This document shows, in pieces, positions 46,559 through 54,901 of a stretch of DNA of 64,000 nucleotides. Numbering within the stretch: the stretch's first letter is position 1; every line of letters begins with the position of its first letter. Source of the stretch: Streptomyces tuirus (GTDB taxonomy: Bacteria > Actinomycetota > Actinomycetes > Streptomycetales > Streptomycetaceae); the NCBI GenBank assembly GCA_018195615.1, contig JAGTPG010000002.1:1984001-2048000 (forward strand). Direction: 5' to 3'. A program made the translations under genes and the position numbers. Below the pieces are notes generated by a model, which saw only the letters and a list, made by a program, of their open reading frames with translations, searched no databases and was not told the origin of the DNA.

Positions 46559-46652
46559 TGTCCGTGTGCGACCGAAACCTTTCAACTTGCGCCCCACAAA
46601 ACTCATGCCGCAACGACCAAACCAACAAAAACGTGAGGGGCCGTTCCAGGTC

Positions 46653-46682
46653 TTGCCATACGGGTTCAATCGTCAATACCGT
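46653..46682 (+). promoter_or_regulatory. Candidate promoter for the glycosyltransferase operon; otherwise gene-free
   Basis: The stretch 46559-46972 (414 bp) has no convincing gene. TTGCCA (46653-46658) and TACCGT (46677-46682), 18 nt apart, form a plausible housekeeping promoter giving a leader of roughly 285 nt. An A-rich patch lies at 46590-46640. The leader's end is GC-rich, with GGGGGGG/GTCC pairing potential near 46938-46952. GAGAGGGACC precedes the ATG. Confidence 0.4.
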
Positions 46683-46972
46683 CATACATCTCACCCGCAT
46701 CGGTCCGTCAGTACGCGGCTCTAGGGGAGGGCTCAAGGACCGCGACGGCCGGCGCGGGGCGCGGTAGGGGGGTGCCGTGCTCGGTGACCGCAACAGTGAC
46801 CGGGCCGTGCCGCGCGGTCGACTGCCGTTCTCGCGGCCGGCCAGCTTTGCCAGCTCACCCGGCGTGCCCGAAGCTCCATCTCGGCGTGCCACGGGTGAGA
46901 ACCCCCCTTTCGAACCGGACTGGATCCGGACTGCCCAGGGGGGGCGGTCCACCGGACGAGAGGGACCGACTC

Positions 46973-47797
46973 ATGAGCTCTGTTCTGCAGCCGGCCGCGG
47001 CGGATCAGCATCCGCCGACCGCCGCCGCCAAGTACCGGCCCATCTCCTCTCACCTGGCCATAGCGCCGCCGGTGAGCGTGGTGATCCCGGCCATGAACGA
47101 GGCGGAGAACCTGCCGTACGTCTTCAAGACCCTGCCGGACTGGATCCACGAAGTGGTCCTGGTCGACGGCAACTCCACCGACAACACCGTCGAGGTGGCC
47201 CGTGAGCTGTGGCCCGACGTCAAGGTCGTCGAGCAGCGCGGCAAGGGCAAGGGCGACGCCCTGATCACCGGGTTCCAGGCCTGCACCGGCGACATCATCG
47301 TGATGGTCGACGCGGACGGCTCGGCCGACGGCAACGAGATCGTGTCGTACGTCTCCGCCCTCGTCTCCGGCGCGGACTTCGCCAAGGGCTCCCGCTTCGC
47401 CAACGGCGGCGGCACCGACGACATGACCTTCATCCGCAAGCTCGGCAACTGGGCGCTGTGCACGGCCGTCAACCGCAAGTTCGGCGCCCGCTACACCGAC
47501 CTGTGCTACGGGTACAACGCGTTCTGGCGGCACTGCCTCGACAAGATCGACCTCGACTGCACCGGCTTCGAGGTCGAGACGCTGATGAACATCCGGGTCG
47601 TCAAGGCCGGGCTCAAGGTGCAGGAGATCCCGAGCCACGAGTACCTGCGCATCCACGGCACCAGCAACCTGCGGGCCGTGCGGGACGGGCTGCGCGTGCT
47701 GCGGGTGATCCTCCAGGAGCGCTCCAACCGCCGGGCGCTGCGCCGCCGTTCGCCCCAGTCGTCGATGGGGGCCGCGATGCGGGGAGAGGTGTCTTGA
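46973..47797 (+). CDS. GT2 family glycosyltransferase (polyprenol-mannose type)
   Basis: 274 residues, intact. GT-A fold: VSVVIPAMNEAENLPYVFKT, VVLVDGNSTDNTVEVA, the metal-binding IIVMVDADGSADGNEI, then KGSRFANGGGTDDMT and CYGYNAFWRH. Similar to dolichol-phosphate-mannose synthase-like and exopolysaccharide transferases. No membrane helix, so it acts at the inner leaflet. Its stop overlaps the next gene's TTG start by TTGA, so translation is coupled. Donor and acceptor unknown. Confidence 0.87.
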   Translation: MSSVLQPAAADQHPPTAAAKYRPISSHLAIAPPVSVVIPAMNEAENLPYVFKTLPDWIHEVVLVDGNSTDNTVEVARELWPDVKVVEQRGKGKGDALITGFQACTGDIIVMVDADGSADGNEIVSYVSALVSGADFAKGSRFANGGGTDDMTFIRKLGNWALCTAVNRKFGARYTDLCYGYNAFWRHCLDKIDLDCTGFEVETLMNIRVVKAGLKVQEIPSHEYLRIHGTSNLRAVRDGLRVLRVILQERSNRRALRRRSPQSSMGAAMRGEVS

Positions 47798-48792
47798 GCG
47801 GTCCCGGCATCTCCGTCGTGATCTGCGCGTACACCGAGGACCGCTGGGAGGACATCCTCGCCGCGGTCTCCTCGGTGCGGGCGCAGTCGCGGCCGGCCCT
47901 GGAGACGCTGCTGGTCGTCGACCACAACGAGGCGCTCCGGGAGCGGCTGGCCAAGGAGTACAAGGAGCCCTCCGACGGCACGGTGGTGCGGGTGCTCGCC
48001 AACGCGGGCCCCCGCGGCCTGTCCGCCGGCCGCAACACCGGCATCGCGGCCGCGCGCGGCGAGGTCGTCGCCTTCCTCGACGACGACGCCGTCGCCGAGC
48101 GCGACTGGCTGCGGCACTTCGCCGAGGCGTACGCCGACCCGCGCGTCATGGCGGTCGGCGGGCGTACGGAGCCGGTCTGGGCGTCCGGGCGGCGGCCCGG
48201 CTGGTTCCCGGAGGAGTTCGACTGGGTGGTGGGCTGCACCTACCGGGGCCTGCCGCGCGGCCGGGTCCGGGTGCGCAACGTGCTCGGCGGCAACGCCTCG
48301 TTCCGCCGCAGCGCCTTCGACGCGGCGGGCGGCTTCGCCACCGGCATCGGCAGGGACGGCGACAAACGCCCGCTGGGCTGCGAGGAGACGGAGCTGTGCA
48401 TCCGACTCAGCCGCGCCCGGCCGGACGCGGTCCTGCTGATCGACGACCGGGCGGTCATCCACCACCGGGTGCCCGAGGCCCGCGAGCACTTCCGCTACTT
48501 CCGCACACGCACCTACGCCGAGGGCCTGTCCAAGGCCCTGGTGGCGCGGAGCGTCGGCGCCGACAAGGGACTGGAGTCCGAACGCCGGTACACCACCCGC
48601 GTCCTGCCGGCAGGGGTGGCCCGGGGGCTGCGGGACGCCCTGCTGGCCCGGCCGGGCGGGGCGGGGCGGGCCGGGGCGATCGTCGCGGGCGTGCTGACGG
48701 CGGCGGGCGGATACGTCGTCGGCAGCGTCCGGGCGCACCGGGGCGGAACCACGTTCCAGGTGCCCGCGATGCGGGAGGCCGCCCGTGAGTGA
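47794..48792 (+). CDS. GT2 family glycosyltransferase
   Basis: 332 residues, intact, starting with TTG 47794 inside the previous stop; GGGGAGAGGTG upstream supplies the ribosome site. GISVVICAYTEDRWEDILAA, SAGRNTGIAAARGEVVAFLD and the DDD of FLDDDAVAERDW form the donor site. LGGNASFRRSAFDAAGGF and CEETELCIRLSR follow, the ED...-type acceptor region. A C-terminal hydrophobic helix (AGAIVAGVLTAAGGYVVGSV) may tether it to the membrane. Middle gene of a three-gene carbohydrate operon. Confidence 0.87.
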   Translation: MSGPGISVVICAYTEDRWEDILAAVSSVRAQSRPALETLLVVDHNEALRERLAKEYKEPSDGTVVRVLANAGPRGLSAGRNTGIAAARGEVVAFLDDDAVAERDWLRHFAEAYADPRVMAVGGRTEPVWASGRRPGWFPEEFDWVVGCTYRGLPRGRVRVRNVLGGNASFRRSAFDAAGGFATGIGRDGDKRPLGCEETELCIRLSRARPDAVLLIDDRAVIHHRVPEAREHFRYFRTRTYAEGLSKALVARSVGADKGLESERRYTTRVLPAGVARGLRDALLARPGGAGRAGAIVAGVLTAAGGYVVGSVRAHRGGTTFQVPAMREAARE

Positions 48793-49585
48793 CGTCCCCG
48801 TACCGATCCTCATGTACCACGCGGTCGCGACCGACCCGAACGACGCGACCCGCGCCCTGTCCGTGACCCCGGAGGCGTTCGCCGAGCAGATGGCGGTGCT
48901 CGCCGACCGGGGCCTCACCCCTCTCACCACGGCCGACCTCGCGGCACGCTGGCGTTCCGGCCGCCCGCTGCCCGAGCGGCCGGTCCTCATCACCTTCGAC
49001 GACGGCTACGAGGGCGTGCACCGGCACGCCCTGCCCGCCCTCGCCAAGCACGGCTTCCCGGCCACCCTGTTCGTCTCGACCGGGTGGCTCCAGGGGCCGT
49101 ACGACACCGGGGGCGGCCTGGACACCATGCTGGACTGGGACCAGGTCCGCGAGCTCGCGGCGGCGGGCGTGGAGATCGGTGGGCACAGCCACAGCCACCC
49201 ACAGCTCGACCAGGTCTCCGACGCCACCCTGCGGTTCGAGCTGATCCACTGCAAGGAGATCGTCGCGGACCAACTGGGCGCCGCCCCGGCCTCGTTCGCC
49301 TACCCCTACGGCTACTCCAGCCGCCGGGTCCGGCAGGCGGTGCGCGAGACGGGGTACGCCCAGGCGCTCGCCGTCGGCAACGCGCTAGCGCGCCGCGCGC
49401 AGGGGCCGTACGCCCTGCGGCGCGTGACGGTCCGGCGCAGCACGGGCATCGCCGAGTTCGAACGGGTGGTCCAAGGCCACGCGATCGCCCGTACGTTCGC
49501 CAGGGACCGTGCCCTGACCAAGGGATACGCCCTGGTCCGCAGGACACGGCAGGCACGCCGGCTGGTGTCCCGCTTCGAGGTCTGA
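48785..49585 (+). CDS. CE4 polysaccharide deacetylase
   Basis: 266 residues, intact. The NodB-homology motifs are present: TFDDGYEG (catalytic base and metal Asp), HSHSHP (zinc ligands) and the later SFAYPYGYSS. It removes acetyl groups from N-acetylated sugars. It lacks a signal peptide, so it may act on lipid-linked or cytoplasmic intermediates made by the two upstream GT2 enzymes. The GTG at 48785 overlaps the previous gene by 8 nt; a hairpin terminator follows. Confidence 0.9.
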   Translation: MSDVPVPILMYHAVATDPNDATRALSVTPEAFAEQMAVLADRGLTPLTTADLAARWRSGRPLPERPVLITFDDGYEGVHRHALPALAKHGFPATLFVSTGWLQGPYDTGGGLDTMLDWDQVRELAAAGVEIGGHSHSHPQLDQVSDATLRFELIHCKEIVADQLGAAPASFAYPYGYSSRRVRQAVRETGYAQALAVGNALARRAQGPYALRRVTVRRSTGIAEFERVVQGHAIARTFARDRALTKGYALVRRTRQARRLVSRFEV

Positions 49586-49600
49586 CCCACTCGGGGAACA

Positions 49601-49635
49601 CGCCGTGTGCACCGGGAAACCGGGTGCACACGGCG
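49601..49635. terminator. Hairpin terminator after the deacetylase
   Basis: CGCCGTGTGCACC (49601-49613) and GGTGCACACGGCG (49623-49635) are perfect 13-bp arms around a 9-nt loop, 16 nt after the deacetylase stop. It ends the glycosyltransferase operon just before the AAA ATPase gene. Confidence 0.85.
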
Positions 49636-49650
49636 CCCCCGTGCCGGATC

Positions 49651-50754
49651 ATGGCGGCTATGTCTGGGAACCCGCACGAGGCGCTGCCGATCCGGCTCAA
49701 CGTCGACGACTCCGACTCCCCGTCCGACGTCGTCGACGCGCTGTTCCTCGGCCGCTTCGCGACGGGCGAGCAGCCGTACTCCCACGCGGCCAACATCGAC
49801 CGCGTACGGTCCGGGGCGACGCTGATGCCCTCCGGTGCCCGGGTGCTGCGCGTCGCCCGGGACGACGACCGCAGCGCGACGCTGGCGGAGGGCGACGGCT
49901 GGACGCTGCTGATCTCCCGCTGGAACCGGGGCGCCGACGTCACGGTGACGGCGACCAGCGCGGAGCTGGCGAAGAAGGTCCTCGACCAGGCCACGGACGG
50001 CGCGGCGGACGAACCCGAACCGCAGCCGGAGAACGTCACGATGGGCTTCTGGTACGTCTCCCCGCGCCGGGGCCCGCACCGCACCACCCGCCAGATCGCG
50101 GCGGGCACCTGGGACGAGGTGCGGCCCAACTACACCACGCCGGTGGCGGACGCGATGGACCGTCTGATGAAGACGACCCCCGAGGACATCTCGGGCCGTC
50201 TCCTGCTGCTGCACGGTCCGCCGGGCACCGGCAAGACGTCGGCGCTGCGCACCCTGGCCCGTTCCTGGCGGGACTGGTGCCAGGTGGACTGCGTCCTCGA
50301 CCCCGAGCGGCTGTTCAGCGACGTCGGCTATCTGATGGACATCGCGATCGGTGAGGAGGACGCGGCGGGCAAGGGCCGCTGGCGGCTGCTGCTCCTGGAG
50401 GACTGTGACGAGCTGATCCGCGGCGAGGCCAAGCACACGGCGGGCCAGGCCCTGTCGCGGCTGCTGAACCTGACGGACGGGCTGCTCGGCCAGGGCCGCA
50501 ACGTCCTGGTCGGCGTCACCACCAACGAGGACCTGGAGCGCCTGCACCCGGCCGTGGTCCGGCCCGGCCGCTGCCTCGCCCGGATCGAGGTGGGTCCGCT
50601 GACCCGCCCGGAGGCGGTGAGCTGGCTCGGCCGGGAGGACGGCATCGGCCGCGAGGGCGCGACACTGGCGGAGCTGTACGCGCTGCGCCGGGGCACGTCC
50701 CCGACGGCCCTGCCGGAGCCGCGCGGGGGCGTCGACGCGGGGCTGTACCTGTAG
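49651..50754 (+). CDS. DUF5925-AAA ATPase
   Basis: 367 residues, intact. The N-terminal DUF5925-like half has DALFLGRFATGEQPYSHAAN. The AAA module has Walker A HGPPGTGKTSALRT (about residue 189), a Walker B region LLLLEDCDELIRG and sensor-like VGVTTNEDLERLHPAVVRPG with the second-region arginine finger context. Related to Cdc48/BCS1-type AAA domains, but acting as a stand-alone protein. Common in Streptomyces with no known role. Start ATG 49651 or 49660. Confidence 0.82.
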   Translation: MAAMSGNPHEALPIRLNVDDSDSPSDVVDALFLGRFATGEQPYSHAANIDRVRSGATLMPSGARVLRVARDDDRSATLAEGDGWTLLISRWNRGADVTVTATSAELAKKVLDQATDGAADEPEPQPENVTMGFWYVSPRRGPHRTTRQIAAGTWDEVRPNYTTPVADAMDRLMKTTPEDISGRLLLLHGPPGTGKTSALRTLARSWRDWCQVDCVLDPERLFSDVGYLMDIAIGEEDAAGKGRWRLLLLEDCDELIRGEAKHTAGQALSRLLNLTDGLLGQGRNVLVGVTTNEDLERLHPAVVRPGRCLARIEVGPLTRPEAVSWLGREDGIGREGATLAELYALRRGTSPTALPEPRGGVDAGLYL

Positions 50755-50857
50755 CCCGGTTCGCACACAACCGCCTCTCACCTCCCTGTTACCCAGGCGT
50801 GCCAAGGTGTGCGGAGCGGCGACACCGCGCTTCGCCGGGACTGCCAGGAGGGCTCTG

Positions 50858-51253
50858 ATGGCACACACGGCACCCACCGTGTTCAGCGAACCCACCCACC
50901 GCGTCGCGCGGTGGGTCCTGCCCGTCGTCCTCGGTCTCGTCTACGGCAACTGGGTGGCGGTGAACCGGCGTCACGGTGGTCCGATCACCGGGGCGGATCT
51001 GGCGTGGGGCGTGTGGAGCGCGCTCGTCTTCATGGCCGTCTGCATGGCCGTGGTCCAGGTGACCCGGCGGCTCCGGCGGGACCTGCATGCCCTGCACGCC
51101 CTGCTCCGGGCCGCCTTCGCCGGTGCCGCACTGGGCTTCCTCTACAGCCAGACCGGCGACGACATCCGTCCGGTGGTCCTCACGACGCTGCCGGTCACGG
51201 CAGCCGTCTTCCTGCTGCTGTTCTACCGCTTCCACACGCGCGCCGACGCGTAG
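50858..51253 (+). CDS. Small four-helix membrane protein
   Basis: 131 residues, intact, behind CAGGAGGGC. Helices: VLPVVLGLVYGNWVAVNRR, GVWSALVFMAVCMAVVQVT, ALLRAAFAGAALGFLYSQTG and PVVLTTLPVTAAVFLLLFYR. A short MAHTAPTVFSEPTHR N-terminus is cytosolic. I recognise no named family. It is followed after 17 bp by the DUF72 gene, perhaps one transcript. Confidence 0.75.
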   Translation: MAHTAPTVFSEPTHRVARWVLPVVLGLVYGNWVAVNRRHGGPITGADLAWGVWSALVFMAVCMAVVQVTRRLRRDLHALHALLRAAFAGAALGFLYSQTGDDIRPVVLTTLPVTAAVFLLLFYRFHTRADA

Positions 51254-51270
51254 CGGGGTTTGATGGGGAT

Positions 51271-52041
51271 ATGACCCTGTTCGTCGGCACGTCCGGGTGG
51301 CAGTACAAGGACTGGCGGGACGTCCTGTACCCGTCCGGGCTGCCGATGCGGCTCTGGCTGGAGGAGTACACGGGGCACTTCGCCACCGTCGAGATCAACA
51401 ACGCCTTCTACCGGCTGCCGGCGCGGGAGACCTTCGAGGACTGGCGGGGGCGGGTGCCCTCGGACTTCGTGGTCGCGGTCAAGGCGAGCCGCTATCTGAC
51501 GCACATCAAGCGGCTCAAGGAGCCCGAGGAGCCGGTGCACCGCCTGATGAGCCACGCGGCGGGACTCGGCGACCGCCTCGGCCCGGTCCTCCTCCAGCTC
51601 CCGCCCACCCTGCGCGCCGACCCGGGCCTGTTGGACGCGTGCCTGGCCTGCTTCCCCGCCTCGACCCGGGTCGCGGTCGAGCCCCGCCACGACTCCTGGT
51701 GGACGCCGGAGGTCCGCGCGGTCCTGGAGTCCCGGCGCGCCGCCCTGTGCTGGGCCGACATCCTGGCCCGCCCGGCGACACCGCTGTGGCGCACCGCCGA
51801 CTGGGGCTACGTCCGCTTCCACCAGGGCCGCGCCCACCCCTGGCCCCGCTACGGCCGCCGCTCGCTGGCCACCTGGCTCGACCGCATCGCCACGACGTGG
51901 CCCGACGGCGAGGACGTCCACGCGTACTTCAACAACGACCCGGGCGGCGCGGCGGTGGAGGACGCGATGGCCTTCGCGAGGGTGGGGAGGTCAGCGGGCC
52001 TGGACATCACACGGACGCCGGAGCACCTGGTCCGCACGTGA
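51271..52041 (+). CDS. DUF72 family TIM-barrel protein
   Basis: 256 residues, intact. The family opening FVGTSGWQYKDWRDVLYPSG, then VEINNAFYRLPARETFEDWR, RLGPVLLQLPPTL, VEPRHDSW and VHAYFNNDPGGAAVEDA identify DUF72 (YecE-like). The biochemical role is unknown, though the fold suggests a phosphate- or nucleotide-related TIM barrel. ATG 51271 follows GATGGGGAT. Confidence 0.87.
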   Translation: MTLFVGTSGWQYKDWRDVLYPSGLPMRLWLEEYTGHFATVEINNAFYRLPARETFEDWRGRVPSDFVVAVKASRYLTHIKRLKEPEEPVHRLMSHAAGLGDRLGPVLLQLPPTLRADPGLLDACLACFPASTRVAVEPRHDSWWTPEVRAVLESRRAALCWADILARPATPLWRTADWGYVRFHQGRAHPWPRYGRRSLATWLDRIATTWPDGEDVHAYFNNDPGGAAVEDAMAFARVGRSAGLDITRTPEHLVRT

Positions 52042-52125
52042 CGGCCGCTGCCTGTTCTGCGCCCACTCGTGCCCGCCGCGCCCCACACCCTGCTCCCGGC
52101 AGCCGCCCGCAAGGACCTTGTCCTC

Positions 52126-52494
52126 CTACTCCCCGTAAGCCGCCCGCAGGGCATCCCGTACCGCTGCCAGCGCGACGTCCTCGCCCAGCCCGAGCCTCCT
52201 GGCCCGTTCCACATAGGCCTGCGCGGCCGAGGCCAGCTCGCGATCCGCTGCCGAGCCGGCGGCGGCCACGAACGTGCCGTGACGGCCCCGGGTCTCGATC
52301 ACCCCGTCCGTCTCCAGCGCCCGGTACGCCTTGGCGACGGTGTTCGCGGCGAGGCCCAGCGACTCGGCCAGCCCCCGCACGGTCGGCAGCCGGTACCCCA
52401 CCGGCAGCTCCCCCGACCGCGCCTGCTCGGAGATCCGCGCCCGCACCTGCTCGTAGGGCGGGGCACTGTCATCGATGTCGATCTTCAAGGTCAC
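52126..52494 (-). CDS. YtrA-subfamily GntR regulator
   Basis: 122 residues, intact. A GntR winged helix (PPYEQVRARISEQARSGEL; LPTVRGLAESLGLAANTVAK; ALETDGVIETRGRHGTFV) is followed by only a short helical tail, as in YtrA proteins, which usually control ABC transporters. None is adjacent here. GTG 52494 has little ribosome-site homology. It is divergent from the GNAT gene, with a 70-bp shared promoter region. Confidence 0.83.
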   Translation of the reverse strand: MTLKIDIDDSAPPYEQVRARISEQARSGELPVGYRLPTVRGLAESLGLAANTVAKAYRALETDGVIETRGRHGTFVAAAGSAADRELASAAQAYVERARRLGLGEDVALAAVRDALRAAYGE

Positions 52495-52564
52495 AGGCCG
52501 ATTGTCCCGTACCCGACGGAAAATGAGAGGCACCCGAGTGCGTCCACACGTAACGTGCGCCTCC

Positions 52565-53492
52565 ATGACTGTGATCGTGCGCGACCTGCGACCCGACGTC
52601 CGGGCGGACGCCGAGGGGTTCTCCGACACCCGCCGCCTCGCGCTCCCCTACATGCTGTCCACCCCGAGTCCGTGGTGCACACCCTGACCCACGCCCACCC
52701 GGACGCCCACTTCGGCCAGCTGGTGGCCGAGGAGGACGGCGAGATCATCGGCACGGCCCAGGTCGGCGTCGCCCACGACAGCCCGGAACCCGGCCAGGGC
52801 TCCGCGAACATCTACGTACGGCCGGACCGCCGGAACCGCGGCGCCGGTTCGCTGCTGCTGCGCACCGCCGAGGAGCGCCTCGCGGGCTGGGTGTGCGGAA
52901 GCTGTTCGCCTGGGTGCTGGACGAGCCGGACAACCGCGCCTTCGCCGAGCGGCACGGCTTCCGGGCCAGCCGTTCCGCCTACTTCCTGCGCCTGGACCTG
53001 GCGGGTGGCGAGCTGCCGCCCCGCCAGGAGCCGCCGGCCGGCGTCGAGCTGCGCACGGCCGCCGACTTCACGGACGATCCACGTCCGGTGTTCGAACTGG
53101 ACGCGGTGACGTCGTCGGACGAACCGAGCGACATCGAGGTCGAGTTCACGGACTACGAGGCGTGGCTGGAAGAGACCTGGAAGCACCCGCTCCTGAACCG
53201 TGACCTGACCACGGTCGCCCTCGTCGACGGACGCCCCGCCGCCTTCAGCATGGCGTACACCGACGGCGACTCCCGCTACGCCACCGCGATGACCGGCACC
53301 GCCCGGGAGTTCCGCGGCCGGGGCCTGGCGAAGCTCGCCAAGAACGACTCCCTGCACCGCGCCCGCGCAGCGGGGTACACGGAGGCCTTCACCGGCAACG
53401 ACACCGGCAACGAACCGATGATCGCCATCAACACGTGGTTCGGCTACGAGATCTGCGCGAAGGAGGTGCGCTATGTCCGCGAACTCGGCTGA
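52565..53492 (+). CDS. Two-domain GNAT acetyltransferase (two frame breaks)
   Basis: About 309 residues after repair. The first GNAT domain has the acetyl-CoA loop YVRPDRRNRGAGSLLLR. The second has YATAMTGTAREFRGRGLAKL followed by NDTGNEPMIAINTWFGYEIC, typical of mycothiol synthase-like tandem GNATs. Missing bases lie near 52662 (MLSTP then ESVVHTLTHAH) and 52890. Acceptor unknown. Its last 20 nt overlap the DUF402 gene, whose ribosome site AAGGAGGTG lies inside this coding region. Confidence 0.82.
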
Positions 53493-53973
53493 CCTGCCCG
53501 CACAGGTGGAAATCGTGCTCGTCAAGGCGGGCCGCACGAAGATCCGCTACACCGGCGAGCTCCTGGCGGACGACGGCACCCGGCTCGCCGTCCGCGCCCC
53601 CTGGGCCGGCTCCGGCGTCCGCGACTTCGGCTTCGTCCGCTTCGAGCCCGGGGACGTCTTCACGGAGTACTACTGGCGCGACCGCTGGTATGCGATCAAG
53701 GAGGTCCGCTCCGCCACGGGCACACTGAAGGGGTGGTACTGCGACATCACCCGCCCGGCCGTCAGCTCCGGCCGGGAGCTGGTGGTCGAGGACCTCGACC
53801 TGGACCTGTGGCGCTCCGCGGACGGCACGGACGTACGCCGCCTGGACGAGGACGAGTTCGCCGAGAGCGGGCTCGGCACAACGGACCCCGCGGCAGCGAC
53901 AGCCGCGCTGTCCGCGCTCGACGAGCTGGAGTCACTGGCCCGCGGCGGCGACTTCACCGCCCTGCTGGGGTGA
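53473..53973 (+). CDS. DUF402 domain protein
   Basis: 166 residues, intact. FVRFEPGDVFTEYYWRDRWYAI and KGWYCDITRP are the DUF402 signature, which in Bacillus Ntdp forms a nucleoside tri-/diphosphatase with metal ligands in the DITRP and LDLDLW segments; LVVEDLDLDLWRSADG is present. Translationally coupled to the GNAT gene through AAGGAGGTG. The 3' 42 nt overlap the convergent methyltransferase gene. Confidence 0.83.
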   Translation: MSANSADLPAQVEIVLVKAGRTKIRYTGELLADDGTRLAVRAPWAGSGVRDFGFVRFEPGDVFTEYYWRDRWYAIKEVRSATGTLKGWYCDITRPAVSSGRELVVEDLDLDLWRSADGTDVRRLDEDEFAESGLGTTDPAAATAALSALDELESLARGGDFTALLG

Positions 53974-54603
53974 GGCCCCGCTCACCGCGACCACCGCGTA
54001 CCGCTCGTCCGTCACCTCCCCGCCCCACAGCAGCGGATCGTCCGACAGCCGCTCCACGCGCACCTGCCCGGCGATGGGGGCGAGGAGGCCGGTGAGCCGT
54101 TCCGCCGGTATGCCCACCGGCTGGGCCGTCCCCCACACGCCCTCGACCAGCACCAGACGCCCACCCGGCCGCAGCAGCCCGGCCCAGTGCCGCAGGGCGC
54201 GGGCGGGTTCGGGCAGGGCCCACAGGACGTGGCGTACGAGCACGGCGTCGAAGCGCCGCTCGCCGACCGGCGGTCTCGCCGCGTCACCGACGAGGAACAC
54301 GGCGTCACGCCCGGCCAGTTTCTGCCGGGCGAGCGCCGCCATCGCCGGGGAGAGGTCCACGCCCGTCACCCGGTGCCCCTGCTCGGAGGCGAGGAGCGAC
54401 AGGCTGCCGGTGCCGCAGCCCAGATCGAGGACGTCGCCCGCACGTCCGGGCAGCCAGCCGCGCAGCCGCCCTGCCCAGGCGCGGCGCACCCCGGGGTCGC
54501 GCAGGCCGTGGTCCGGTTCCTCGTCGAAGGTCGCGGCCAGCGCGTCCCAGTCCATGTCGCCGCCGGTGTTCGCCGAGGTCACGCCGTCACTGTCGTCTGT
54601 CAT
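53932..54603 (-). CDS. Class I SAM-dependent methyltransferase
   Basis: 223 residues, intact. Motif I VLDLGCGTGSLSLLASEQGH, motif II acidic VTGVDLSPAMAALAR, and VRHVLWALPEPARALRHWAG mark a UbiE/small-molecule methyltransferase fold. Substrate unknown. No Shine-Dalgarno precedes ATG 54603; the proximal promoter motif would start transcription at about the ATG, so a leaderless mRNA is likely. Two damage-type promoter motifs upstream suggest stress induction. Confidence 0.85.
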   Translation of the reverse strand: MTDDSDGVTSANTGGDMDWDALAATFDEEPDHGLRDPGVRRAWAGRLRGWLPGRAGDVLDLGCGTGSLSLLASEQGHRVTGVDLSPAMAALARQKLAGRDAVFLVGDAARPPVGERRFDAVLVRHVLWALPEPARALRHWAGLLRPGGRLVLVEGVWGTAQPVGIPAERLTGLLAPIAGQVRVERLSDDPLLWGGEVTDERYAVVAVSGASPQQGGEVAAAGQ

Positions 54604-54610
54604 GGACCCA

Positions 54611-54660
54611 AGAGTGACACCCGCCACTGACAGTCGAATCGTGACAGCCGCCACTGACAG
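54611..54660 (-). promoter_or_regulatory. Tandem RecA-NDp/PafBC-like promoter motifs
   Basis: On the minus strand CTGTCAGTGG occurs twice, at 54660-54651 and 54633-54624, each followed after 7 nt by CACGAT or CACTCT. The 20-nt units are 19/20 identical with 27-nt period. TGTCAGTGG matches the LexA-independent damage promoter element known from mycobacteria and Streptomyces. The proximal copy would start RNA at the methyltransferase ATG. Confidence 0.5.
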
Positions 54661-54741
54661 ACCAGGAGCGATGAGGAACTCTCCCCGAAAGGTCTACCTC
54701 CGTGAGAACGCGGAACCCGGTAGACCCTTAAGGAGGCAGCC

Positions 54742-54876
54742 ATGCGCCGTGTGACCGTGCAGAAGCCCCTGAAGAAGTCGGACGTCCGCCGGGTCCGCGA
54801 CGAGGCCGACGAGCGCCCCGCCGGGCGCCCCGAGGTGCGCAAGGACATCGCACGCACCTGGTGGCCGGACAGCTGA
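54742..54876 (+). CDS. Short conserved basic protein (44 residues)
   Basis: ATG 54742 lies six bases behind a near-perfect AAGGAGG, and the frame runs to TGA at 54874-54876. The peptide starts MRRVTVQKPLKKSDVRRV and ends DIARTWWPDS, with Arg/Lys/Asp/Glu making up more than half. Third positions are almost all G/C, as in real genes here. No known domain; I recall similar short Streptomyces proteins without function. Confidence 0.65.
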   Translation: MRRVTVQKPLKKSDVRRVRDEADERPAGRPEVRKDIARTWWPDS

Positions 54877-54901
54877 GGTCCGGCGCCGGTCATGAGACGC
54901 G

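Noticed and set aside
46558..46767. A 69-codon frame in the gap before the glycosyltransferases
   Set aside because: No ribosome site, codon bias unlike real genes, and it starts in the terminator hairpin.
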